11,970 bases of DNA from the NCBI GenBank assembly GCA_030728235.1, contig JANRAA010000194.1, forward strand, positions 1 to 11,970. The letters are read 5' to 3'. Positions 1-6,671 of this stretch are shown in pieces; within the stretch, counting starts at the first letter, position 1, and the number at the start of each line of letters is the position of its first letter. A program made the position numbers and the translations under genes. The notes under the pieces were generated by a model. It was given only the letters and a program-made list of their open reading frames with translations, was not told the DNA's origin and made no database searches. The stretch is from Flavobacteriales bacterium (GTDB lineage: Bacteria; Bacteroidota; Bacteroidia; Flavobacteriales_D; Sanyastnellaceae).

Positions 1-166
1 GCTTACGGCAGGATTGGCCATCGGAGTAGGTGCTTTTTTGGGTAACTATCTCGGGAAGAAAATGCTGCATAAAATGACCAACAGGCAATTCCTCATCTGG
101 GTAACCGCTGCCATGGTTTTTGCCGGGGTTGTAATGGTTGTCAAAGCAGCCCGAAATCTGATGTGA
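1..166 (+). CDS. TauE/SafE-like membrane protein, 3' end only
   Basis: The open frame enters from the left edge (first full codon at position 2) and ends at TGA 164-166, leaving 54 C-terminal residues. Visible are a glycine/alanine-rich membrane segment with a GAFLGNYLGKK motif, a short basic loop (KKMLHKMTNRQ), and a last hydrophobic helix ending in AARNLM. This pattern of a GAxxG helix, a basic loop and a final helix just before the stop resembles the C-terminus of the TauE/SafE (DUF81) permeases, inner-membrane proteins linked to export or uptake of sulfite, sulfoacetate and related anions. The family call is an inference from a short tail, and other polytopic membrane proteins could look similar. 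The substrate cannot be told. It shares the strand of ftsZ, but the 207-base spacer argues against close coupling. Confidence 0.55.
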   Translation, partial: LTAGLAIGVGAFLGNYLGKKMLHKMTNRQFLIWVTAAMVFAGVVMVVKAARNLM

Positions 167-373
167 AAGTCTGGTTTGAATCAATTCCGACATGCTGCGA
201 AATGCAGGTTCGTAAAAACCTAATTCCAACACCCTCCACTTTTCAACATTCGGGAGTGAATCGTTTTCAAAACTTCTTGCGTTTGCTGCACGAATATTTA
301 TTTTCTTGCCTACACTGACGTGGACTGTCTGTTTTTATAGGAACGTCCTCATTTTCAGTTAAATATTCATTCC
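167..373 (+). promoter_or_regulatory. ftsZ upstream spacer with a weak candidate promoter
   Basis: This 207-base spacer must hold the ftsZ promoter, unless ftsZ is read through from the upstream membrane-protein gene. The best Bacteroidota-like match I find is TTG at 277-279, then 19 bases, then TATTTTCT at 299-306. It agrees with TAnnTTTG only at the TA and first TT, so it is weak. The 30 bases before the ATG are AT-rich and have no clear Shine-Dalgarno sequence, as is usual in this phylum. A 5-bp hairpin at 206-221 lacks a T-run. Nothing else is recognisable. The spacer probably contains one breakpoint of the proposed inversion. Confidence 0.25.
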
Positions 374-2161
374 ATGGAAGACCAGTTTTTTGATATGATG
401 CGGTTTGATTTACCGCGAGAGCAATCTTCGATCATCAAAGTGATCGGTGTAGGTGGTGGCGGAAGCAATGCCGTTAACTACATGTACGAGCAAGGAATCA
501 AAGGTGTTGATTTCATTGTCTGCAATACAGATTCGCAAGCGTTGGACTCTAGTCCAGTGCCAATCAAAATCCAACTAGGGGAAACCTTAACCATGGGTCG
601 TGGAGCTGGATCAATCCCAGAAGTCGGACGCAACGCTGCAGTTGAGAACCTTGATGACGTGAAAGCCATTATCGGCGGAAACACAACGATGGTTTTCGTA
701 ACTGCCGGTATGGGCGGTGGAACCGGAACAGGTGCCGCACCCGTTATCGCTCGTGCAGCACGTGAAATGGGAATTCTAACTGTTGGTATTGTGACCATTC
801 CTTTTGTTTTTGAAGGGAAACGTCGCGGACAACAAGCGGAAGATGGTCTAGAAGAAATGCGTGAAGCGGTAGATACACTTTTGGTGATTCGCAACGATAA
901 GCTTCGTGAACTATACGGTAATTTGCCGTTGAAGCGCGCCTTCGATCACGCTGATGAGGTATTGTGCACTGCTGCAAAAGGCATTGCAGAGGTAATAACA
1001 CTTACGGGTGAGATCAACGTTGATATGAACGATGTCAACACCGTAATGCGCAACAGCGGCGTGGCCATCATGGGAAGTGGAAAAGCTTCTGGTGAAGGTA
1101 GAGCTATGATGGCTGTGGCTCAAGCCCTTGAGTCGCCTCTGTTGAACGACAACGACATCACCGGTGCGAACTTCGTATTGCTTAACATCACGTTTGGTGA
1201 AGATGAAGTTCTCATGGATGAAATCACCGAAATCACGGATTATATTCAAGAACGCGCCGGACAAAGTGCAGAGGTTATCTGGGGATACGGAAACGATGCT
1301 TCCCTGGGATCAGATCTTTGTGTTACAGTGATAGCCACCGGTTTCAAAACCAACAAGGTAGATTCAGGCATGCCTGCTGCTCAACCTGCAGTGAAGAAAA
1401 TGTACTTGCCTACAGATAATGCGAGAGAGCTTGTAAGCCCTACTACATCGCCAACTGAAGTTTCTAAGCCTGTAAGCAACATTGAAGAAGAACCATTCTT
1501 GAAAGTTGAAGCACAAGAAACTACGAGCGTACCTGCAGCTCCAGTAGATCCAATCATTTCGAAAGAAGAAAGCTCGGTGGAGTTTACTTTCGACATCCCT
1601 TTGAAGAAGGAAGAACAGCCTCAGCTTTTCACTGAAGAAGATATCGATGCTGCAGATTTGAATGCAATAGAGGAAGAATGGTCGGCCCCTGAAGCAAAAG
1701 TAGAAGACAACGAAATCCACCTTCGCAATCAAGAGTTTGATGCATTGCGATTTGAAGAGAAAGAAAAGAAACAAGAAGAGTCGACACCCTTTCGCTTTTT
1801 GTCTTTAGACGGTAGTGAAATCATGCGCAATGCCGATGAGGTAACGGATTCATTTCCTATCGCTGAACAAAAACGCGAAATAGAAGATGATCGTCCTTCC
1901 CGCCAAGAACTGATAGCACGTAACCGCGAACGTGAACAACGTGTCCGCGAACTGACTATGAGGTTGAAGTCTCCAAGCGGAATCAACGATCTTGAAAATG
2001 AGCCTGCTTTCATGCGCCGAAACATCACCCTCGACGAAACGCCACACTCGTCAGAGAGCATCGTTTCTAAATTTTCTCTCAGTGAAGAGAATGATGGCGA
2101 TGGCAACAAAAGAGCACAACTAAAAGAAGACAATAGCTACCTGCATCGCAATGTAGACTGA
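374..2161 (+). CDS. ftsZ: Cell division protein FtsZ
   Basis: FtsZ is the tubulin-like GTPase that polymerises into the Z ring at midcell. The GTPase core covers about residues 18-330: GVGGGGSN at 25-32, the tubulin signature GGGTGTG at 114-120, and the T7 loop NVDMNDV at 215-221 with catalytic D217 and D220. A disordered, highly acidic linker of about 200 residues follows. Next come a basic helix-like stretch (about 508-532), the partner-binding peptide ENEPAFMRR (541-549), and a tail ending NSYLHRNVD (587-595). At 595 residues it is far longer than E. coli FtsZ (383) but normal for flavobacteria. I chose the ATG at 374 because the short leader to FDLPREQSSIIKVIG matches the family. It ends in tandem stops, TGA then TAA, followed by a terminator. 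It lies on the strand opposite ftsA, which is unusual. Confidence 0.98.
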   Translation: MEDQFFDMMRFDLPREQSSIIKVIGVGGGGSNAVNYMYEQGIKGVDFIVCNTDSQALDSSPVPIKIQLGETLTMGRGAGSIPEVGRNAAVENLDDVKAIIGGNTTMVFVTAGMGGGTGTGAAPVIARAAREMGILTVGIVTIPFVFEGKRRGQQAEDGLEEMREAVDTLLVIRNDKLRELYGNLPLKRAFDHADEVLCTAAKGIAEVITLTGEINVDMNDVNTVMRNSGVAIMGSGKASGEGRAMMAVAQALESPLLNDNDITGANFVLLNITFGEDEVLMDEITEITDYIQERAGQSAEVIWGYGNDASLGSDLCVTVIATGFKTNKVDSGMPAAQPAVKKMYLPTDNARELVSPTTSPTEVSKPVSNIEEEPFLKVEAQETTSVPAAPVDPIISKEESSVEFTFDIPLKKEEQPQLFTEEDIDAADLNAIEEEWSAPEAKVEDNEIHLRNQEFDALRFEEKEKKQEESTPFRFLSLDGSEIMRNADEVTDSFPIAEQKREIEDDRPSRQELIARNREREQRVRELTMRLKSPSGINDLENEPAFMRRNITLDETPHSSESIVSKFSLSEENDGDGNKRAQLKEDNSYLHRNVD

Positions 2162-2179
2162 TAAGGTTAATACACATAG

Positions 2180-2209
2180 AAAAGGGGTTCTCATCGGACC
2201 CCTTTTTTT
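2180..2209 (+). terminator. Rho-independent terminator after ftsZ
   Basis: The stem GGGGTTC (2184-2190) pairs with GGACCCC (2196-2202), with one G-U pair, around the 5-base loop TCATC. It is followed by seven Ts (2203-2209) and preceded by AAAA (2180-2183), which extends the stem. It starts 18 bases after the ftsZ TGA, so ftsZ transcripts should mostly end here and yqeY needs its own promoter. Confidence 0.9.
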
Positions 2210-2227
2210 ATGATTAAATAATCAAAA

Positions 2228-2253
2228 TTGTCGTGCTGCCTTTTGTACTTTTG
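2228..2253 (+). promoter_or_regulatory. Candidate Bacteroidota-type promoter of yqeY
   Basis: TACTTTTG at 2246-2253 is an exact match to the Bacteroidota -7 consensus TAnnTTTG. A possible -33 TTG lies at 2228-2230, but its 15-base spacing is shorter than the usual 17-23. Transcription would begin near 2260, about 10 bases before the ATG at 2272. The site sits just after the ftsZ terminator, where a new promoter is expected. Confidence 0.55.
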
Positions 2254-2271
2254 AAGACAATACTTTCTATT

Positions 2272-2721
2272 ATGACGATCTCTGAACAAATCAACGAAGA
2301 CATCAAAACGGCAATGAAGGCCCGCGAAGCGAGTAAATTATCCGCCTTGCGTGATGTGAAAGCGAAATTGATGCTTGAAATGACCAAAGAAGGCGCTGAC
2401 GGTTCAGTTGATGATGCTGGTGCCATGAAGGTGTTGAACAAGCTCTATAAACAACGCATCGAGGCTGCAACAATTTACAAGGAGCAAGGTCGCCCAGACC
2501 TGTTCGACGAAGAGATGTCGCAAGCCGAATTTATCAAAGCCTACCTCCCAGAGCAGATGTCGACTGAAGACCTTCGCACACACATGGAAGAAATCATCGC
2601 ACGTGTTGGAGCAGTATCTATGGCTGATATGGGCAAAGTGATGGGCGTAGCTTCAAAAGAGCTATCCGGCAAAGCCGATGGCAAAGCAATCAACGAAATG
2701 GTTCGCGCAATATTAGGCTAG
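2272..2721 (+). CDS. yqeY: GatB/YqeY domain-containing protein
   Basis: This 149-residue helical protein belongs to the YqeY family, which resembles the C-terminal tail domain of the GatB subunit of Asp/Glu-tRNA amidotransferase. Its exact role is not established; a tRNA-related function is inferred from the homology alone. Family marks are an N-terminal helix with EDIKTAMKARE, LSALRDVKAKL (23-33), YLPEQMS (91-97), and the C-terminal run MGKVMG...LSGKADGK (120-138). The frame is open back to an ATG at 2233, but I chose 2272: this start gives the family's usual length and N-terminus, and the earlier one would lie upstream of the predicted transcript start. YqeY commonly follows ftsZ in Bacteroidota, so the pair has been kept here although it has moved relative to ftsA. 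Its stop overlaps that of the convergent next gene. Confidence 0.93.
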   Translation: MTISEQINEDIKTAMKAREASKLSALRDVKAKLMLEMTKEGADGSVDDAGAMKVLNKLYKQRIEAATIYKEQGRPDLFDEEMSQAEFIKAYLPEQMSTEDLRTHMEEIIARVGAVSMADMGKVMGVASKELSGKADGKAINEMVRAILG

Positions 2722-3245
2722 TTCTTCTTTTTCGCAGCTTTTTCCGATTTGCGGTAAACTTTGTCGATAGCGAAAAGCATATCTTCAACTTGTATCATGT
2801 CTGGTGACAATGACTTACTCATCTTGTCGTATTTGAATTCGGCAAGAGGGTTTTCTAGCACTGAATAGTCTACTTGTTCAATCGGACGAAATAACGACAT
2901 GTTCATTTTTACAGTATGTCCGCGGCGCACTTCCGGAGTGTCGGTGGCATCAATTATGACTTTTTTGTTTACGAAGTCCTCTCCTCCATACAGTAACTCA
3001 TAGCGGTGACCAACAGGAAGGTTGAACTCATATTCTCCTTTCGAATCTGTTTTAAAGGCACAATATAGCTCTTCGTCGTCGCGATTGATAATAACCCATA
3101 CTTCTGGAGCATTGGCCACATTGTCGGTGTTGTAAACTTGCTCTACTGTGCTTCCGTGGATTAAGACATGCTTTGAGCTTGCGGGTTGCAATGATCCAGT
3201 GGCTCCAATGATTGTAGCTGTGATCAGGGTAAAGAACATATTCAT
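2718..3245 (-). CDS. Exported protein of unknown function, carboxypeptidase-regulatory-like fold
   Basis: I do not recognise a named gene. The 175-residue product has a hydrophobic N-terminus (about 4-19) that looks like a signal peptide, although its n-region lacks the usual Lys/Arg. Residues about 28-117 look like a small beta-sandwich of the carboxypeptidase regulatory-like (CNA-B/transthyretin-like) type: VLIHGSTV, then FKTDSKGEYEFNLPVGHRYELL (two adjoining strands), then KKVIIDA. The next part, LFRPIEQVDYSVLENPLAEFKYD, resembles a stretch I associate with Bacteroidota surface or outer-membrane-associated proteins. The C-terminus is basic (KSEKAAKKKN). A periplasmic or surface role is inferred; no catalytic motif is visible. 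ATG 3245 was used, but ATG 3239 (two codons in) is equally possible. It overlaps the end of yqeY by four bases and diverges from the hydrolase gene at 3357. Confidence 0.8.
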   Translation of the reverse strand: MNMFFTLITATIIGATGSLQPASSKHVLIHGSTVEQVYNTDNVANAPEVWVIINRDDEELYCAFKTDSKGEYEFNLPVGHRYELLYGGEDFVNKKVIIDATDTPEVRRGHTVKMNMSLFRPIEQVDYSVLENPLAEFKYDKMSKSLSPDMIQVEDMLFAIDKVYRKSEKAAKKKN

Positions 3246-3356
3246 AGCTTGAAATTTTAAGTGTAGGCGATTTCTTACCGTTTTCCTACGTTGAATCCTA
3301 CAAAAGGTTTCTTATTGAATGGGTTTGCGTATCTTCAATATCCCGAACCAAATGCG
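3246..3356. promoter_or_regulatory. Divergent spacer between the exported protein and the hydrolase
   Basis: Both flanking genes start outward from this 111-base AT-rich spacer, so promoters on both strands are expected. On the plus strand, TATCTTCA (3330-3337) partly matches TAnnTTTG, lies 20 bases before the hydrolase ATG, and follows TTTC (3308-3311) after 18 bases. I found no convincing element on the minus strand. An in-frame TTG at 3291 would put 22 extra residues before the hydrolase signal peptide, so it is unlikely to be the start. Confidence 0.3.
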
Positions 3357-4499
3357 ATGCGACTAATTTTATTTTGTTTGTGCCTCTGCACTGCCTTAGC
3401 TCTTTCAGCTCAAAACCAATGTCTTTCGGAACGTTACAGCAATTCGCCGATTTTCACCGATGAGGAGGTGGTTGTTGCTTCAAATGTTGAGTATGCGGTA
3501 GCAACGCATCAGTTAACTGGCGTTGAGCAATCGCTTAAATTGGATGTCTGGATGCCCGATCCTGGCATTGATCCTGTTGCCAATCGTCCTTTAATCGTGA
3601 TGATCCACGGTGGTGGATTTCAATCTGGTTCTCGCAATGAAATGAATTTTATGTGCAACGAATTCGCAAAACGTGGATTTGTAGCTGCCACCATAACCTA
3701 CCGACTGGGGTGGGGGTGTGACCCGAACGCGGGAATCTTTATTTGTGGCGTATGCGGTGGGTTAAACAATGCGATTCGCACTGCAGCATACAATGCCGTG
3801 CAAGATGCCCATGCTGCACTTAGATTTCTTGTTTCGGAGCAAGATGTGTATGGGATTGATGAGCAATGGGTGTTTGTTGGCGGACAAAGCGCGGGGTCAA
3901 TAACGGCCCTATGCACCACTTTCCTGGATCAGCAGGAAGCGAATGCCTTCGCTCCGAATGCTGAGGCTACATCGGGTGGTTTATTTACTTCTGGAAATGA
4001 CTTAAATGTTGATGTTACAATTCGTGGTGTCGTGAATGATTGTGGCGCTGTGCCAAATGTATCTGTTCTCGAAGGAGCTACAATTCCTGTGATCTCTTTT
4101 CATGATGACGGAGATTGCGTTGTTCCCTATGGGTCTGGATATTTGCTTGGCTGTTTAGGCTGCACAAGTTTCCCAACGGCACATGGGTCATCGCTGATTT
4201 ATCAGTCGCTCACAGCGAATGGTATTTGCAGTGAGTTAAACACTGTTCAGCTTTCGTTGGGCCACTGCACTTGGCCGCAGTTGTCGCTGGTTTCACGCGC
4301 TTCCTGCTTCATGAAACGTGAGATGTGTGGTTTATGCACTTCGGGAATGAATGTCGACACCAATGCTGTGCCTCCATGCGCTTCGTTGGGCATTCAGCCT
4401 TCGATTTCTTGTCAGGCTGATTTTAATGGAGATGGATTAGTAAATGTTTCTGATATGCTGGAGTTCTTGAATTACTTTGGCAACCCGTGTGCTCCATAA
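3357..4499 (+). CDS. Secreted alpha/beta-hydrolase (carboxylesterase-like) with C-terminal dockerin-like motif
   Basis: The product has 380 residues and an N-terminal signal peptide (about 1-19, ending ALSAQ), so it should be exported. Hydrolase marks are the oxyanion-hole motif HGGGF (84-88), the nucleophile elbow GQSAG (176-180, Ser178), a likely catalytic acid in HDDGDCVVPY (Asp253), and His303 in GHCTWP. The order and spacing fit a carboxylesterase/lipase fold; the substrate cannot be told. The mature part has 18 cysteines, suggesting extensive disulfides outside the cytoplasm. The end, CQADFNGDGLVNVSDMLEF (about 352-370), is a single EF-hand-like calcium loop of the dockerin type, and the protein stops 11 residues later. 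No type IX secretion sorting domain follows. I chose ATG 3357 because it begins the signal peptide; an upstream in-frame TTG (3291) would bury it. It belongs to neither cell division nor wall synthesis. Confidence 0.85.
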   Translation: MRLILFCLCLCTALALSAQNQCLSERYSNSPIFTDEEVVVASNVEYAVATHQLTGVEQSLKLDVWMPDPGIDPVANRPLIVMIHGGGFQSGSRNEMNFMCNEFAKRGFVAATITYRLGWGCDPNAGIFICGVCGGLNNAIRTAAYNAVQDAHAALRFLVSEQDVYGIDEQWVFVGGQSAGSITALCTTFLDQQEANAFAPNAEATSGGLFTSGNDLNVDVTIRGVVNDCGAVPNVSVLEGATIPVISFHDDGDCVVPYGSGYLLGCLGCTSFPTAHGSSLIYQSLTANGICSELNTVQLSLGHCTWPQLSLVSRASCFMKREMCGLCTSGMNVDTNAVPPCASLGIQPSISCQADFNGDGLVNVSDMLEFLNYFGNPCAP

Positions 4500-4523
4500 A
4501 AAAAAGCCCGACAAGCGGGCTTT
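4498..4523 (-). terminator. Rho-independent terminator of the dcw operon (ftsA end), partly bidirectional
   Basis: GCCCG (4506-4510) pairs with CGGGC (4516-4520) around a 5-base loop, extended by AAA/TTT pairing to an 8-bp stem. On the minus strand the stem is followed by eight Ts (complement of A 4498-4505), a strong signal 24 bases after the ftsA stop. On the plus strand only TTT follows, so termination of the hydrolase transcript should be weaker. The element overlaps the last two bases of the hydrolase stop codon. Confidence 0.88.
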
Positions 4524-4546
4524 CTCATATTCTAGCTACAAAACAA

Positions 4547-5890
4547 TTATTCTTCTTCAGTATCAAACCAGTCGCGAACGGCGTTCAAGAAAGCGGTCAT
4601 GCCTCGTTTCTCTTGCTTTACAACTGGTTGCTCAACTGGTGTGTCAAGTGGTTTAACCTCTTTTTCAACAGGTTTCGATTCGCTGACATGTGTGGAGTGT
4701 CCTTCGAAACCTTTCATCACCAATCCAATACCCGTTGAGAACATTGGCAAAAACAATTCTTTGTTCGGTGATTTCGAAACGTGCTCGTTTGGATAGCCAA
4801 TGCGACAATCCATGCCTGTTACGTATTGAAAGAGTTGAGTGATGTGCTTCATCTGGCTTCCACCTCCGGTGATAACAATACCACCAATAAGTTTCTTCTC
4901 AAAGCCTGAACTCTTTATTTCGAAGTAAACGTGCTCAATGATTTCTTCCATCCGGGCCTGAATGATTGATGCCAAGGTGGTAAGCTTTATCTCTTTTGGC
5001 TCACGCCCCTTCAAACCTGGAATAACGGCAACGTCGTTGTCTTTCATCTCCAGCGACAAGGCAGAACCAAACTTCTTCTTAAGCATTTCAGCTTGGTAGC
5101 GCATGATGGTGCAGCCTTGCTTTATATCGTCGGTAATAGCGTTACCTCCAAAAGGAATAACTGCTGTGTGACGAATGATACCATCTTGGAAGATGGCAAT
5201 GTCTGTTGTTCCACCACCTATGTCAACCAATGCAATACCTGCTTCTTTCTCCTCTTCAGTTAATACAGCCTCCGACGATGCGAGCGGTTCCAATACCAAG
5301 TTGTCTACCTGCAAACCTGCCTTCGTTACACAGCGGTATATGTTACGCGCTGCTGCAACGTGACCTGTAATGATGTGGAAGTTTGCCTCCAAACGAATTC
5401 CCGACATCCCGACAGGGTCTTTGATGCCTTGCTCGTTGTCTACGGTGTACTCCTGCGGCAAAACGTGAATGATCTGCTCTCCAGGATTCATGCTCAACTT
5501 GGTCATGTCGTTGATCAAAGCTTCAATGTCGCTTTTGCTGATCTCATCTTCCAAATTGTTGCGCGTCAACAAACCGCGGTGTTGTATGCTGCTGATGTGT
5601 TGTCCGGCAATACCTACATTCACCACTTTTATTTCAACACCAGAGTTCTTCTCCGCCTCAGCTATTGCCGTGCGAATAGAAGCTACTGTTTTCTCAATAT
5701 TCGATACCACTCCGCGATTTACACCGAGCGATTCACTGATGCCGTAACCAAGCAAATGAACTTTGTTGTTCTCTGTTCTACGACCAACCAAACATGCTAT
5801 TTTGGTGGTGCCTATGTCAAGTCCAACAATGATGTCAGACTGATCGATCGGCTGTTCCGATTGGTTTTGTGATGTTGTGTTTTGTGTCAT
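4547..5890 (-). CDS. ftsA: Cell division protein FtsA
   Basis: FtsA is the actin-like ATPase that tethers FtsZ filaments to the inner membrane and recruits later divisome proteins. In its 447 residues I see the phosphate-1 loop GLDIGTTK (23-30), an FtsA-type 1C region around NVGIAGQHISS (91-101), the phosphate-2 loop DIGGGTTD (223-230) and the adenosine motif GGIVITGGGSQ (336-346). A charged linker (about 397-427) leads to an amphipathic C-terminal helix (about 428-444, KRGMTAFLNAVRDWF), the usual membrane-targeting sequence. It is slightly longer than E. coli FtsA (420) because of an N-terminal polar leader and the linker. It starts 10 bases after the ftsQ stop and is the last gene of the minus-strand operon. 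ftsZ does not follow it here, which is unusual; a terminator does. Confidence 0.97.
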   Translation of the reverse strand: MTQNTTSQNQSEQPIDQSDIIVGLDIGTTKIACLVGRRTENNKVHLLGYGISESLGVNRGVVSNIEKTVASIRTAIAEAEKNSGVEIKVVNVGIAGQHISSIQHRGLLTRNNLEDEISKSDIEALINDMTKLSMNPGEQIIHVLPQEYTVDNEQGIKDPVGMSGIRLEANFHIITGHVAAARNIYRCVTKAGLQVDNLVLEPLASSEAVLTEEEKEAGIALVDIGGGTTDIAIFQDGIIRHTAVIPFGGNAITDDIKQGCTIMRYQAEMLKKKFGSALSLEMKDNDVAVIPGLKGREPKEIKLTTLASIIQARMEEIIEHVYFEIKSSGFEKKLIGGIVITGGGSQMKHITQLFQYVTGMDCRIGYPNEHVSKSPNKELFLPMFSTGIGLVMKGFEGHSTHVSESKPVEKEVKPLDTPVEQPVVKQEKRGMTAFLNAVRDWFDTEEE

Positions 5891-5900
5891 TACCGGCAGG

Positions 5901-6668
5901 TTAAAAGTATCGTTCGCAAACCACCTGATTTCTGAATTTCAGGTTGATTCTCTTGTATTTATTCAAATTGTTCTCAAGCACCATGGCGTCATAAAATGAA
6001 CGTAAGCGTGCAAACTTATCGTACAAATGATCTGTGTTTCCCAAAAGTATGCGGTGAGCCCCTACACGAGGTACAATCTCAAATTCGTTGTGATTGGTTA
6101 CCACAATATGCTCGGTTTGGGCACTCCACAATGGGTCGGCTTCAATAAAACGAAAAAGTTCTATGGCGTCTTCAAGTAAAGCTTCTCTCGCGGCATTCGA
6201 TTCTAGCACGCTGAATGGAATGTTTACAGCTCCTGTTAGAATAGGGACGCGTGCGGTGTATTCCGAACTTAGGGGCATTCTTCTTCCGTCGACATCGACA
6301 TAAAAACTGCTGCCGTCGTTGTTCAAGATGCGGAATAGCGGTGTTCTTTGAGAGACTTCTACATTCAAGCGACCGTCGTTCGATGTAAATACTTCTGCGT
6401 TTTTAACCGAAGGCATCAACATCAATGCTTCATGCATTCTGGAGATATCAAGAGAATCGAGGAGTGTACCTAAAATGGGATCGCCGAGTGACAGTAGTTG
6501 CGCTTTTACTGCGTCAGCATCTATGAAGTACAAACCGCTCAGTTGTTCTACTTCTACTTCAATTTTCCAACAACGCGCATCTTTCCTTTCAGCCAAAGAA
6601 AAGCCAAGCAGCAGCGATACCCCCGCAAATAGGAGCACCCACAAACTGATATTGACTATTTTCTTCAT
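5901..6668 (-). CDS. ftsQ: Cell division protein FtsQ
   Basis: FtsQ is a bitopic divisome protein linking the cytoplasmic ring to periplasmic septum synthesis. Its 255 residues show a short basic N-terminus (MKK), one membrane helix (about 5-26), a POTRA-like domain (about 36-108, containing FIDADAVKAQLL and MPSVKNAEVF) and a beta-rich domain that includes SFYVDVDGRRMPL (121-133). The family is poorly conserved in sequence, so the call rests on this domain order, the length and the position between murC and ftsA. It starts 3 bases after the murC stop. ddl, which sits between murC and ftsQ in proteobacteria, is absent, as is usual in Bacteroidota. Confidence 0.93.
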   Translation of the reverse strand: MKKIVNISLWVLLFAGVSLLLGFSLAERKDARCWKIEVEVEQLSGLYFIDADAVKAQLLSLGDPILGTLLDSLDISRMHEALMLMPSVKNAEVFTSNDGRLNVEVSQRTPLFRILNNDGSSFYVDVDGRRMPLSSEYTARVPILTGAVNIPFSVLESNAAREALLEDAIELFRFIEADPLWSAQTEHIVVTNHNEFEIVPRVGAHRILLGNTDHLYDKFARLRSFYDAMVLENNLNKYKRINLKFRNQVVCERYF

Positions 6669-6671
6669 TCG

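Noticed and set aside
206..221. Small hairpin AGGTT-6 bases-AACCT upstream of ftsZ as a terminator for the TauE/SafE-like gene
   Set aside because: The stem has only five base pairs and no T-run follows, so it is probably chance.
478..2133. Several minus-strand open frames of 65-138 codons opposite ftsZ
   Set aside because: They lie wholly inside a certain ftsZ gene, have low-complexity Ser/Arg/Phe-rich or aromatic-rich translations, and match no family I know. They look like mirror frames of a coding strand.
330..4545. Short inverted match between TGTTTTTATAG (330-340) and the complement of 4536-4545 as repeats that drove the inversion
   Set aside because: The match is about ten bases with a gap in AT-rich spacer sequence, which is expected by chance. 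I found no longer inverted repeat at the breakpoints.
4487..4738. Plus-strand open frame running from the hydrolase stop across the terminator into ftsA
   Set aside because: It crosses a terminator hairpin, is mostly antisense to ftsA, and its translation looks unlike a protein.
5360..5872. Plus-strand open frame of 170 codons opposite ftsA
   Set aside because: It is entirely antisense to a well-supported ftsA with intact ATPase motifs, and its translation has no recognisable domain or signal.
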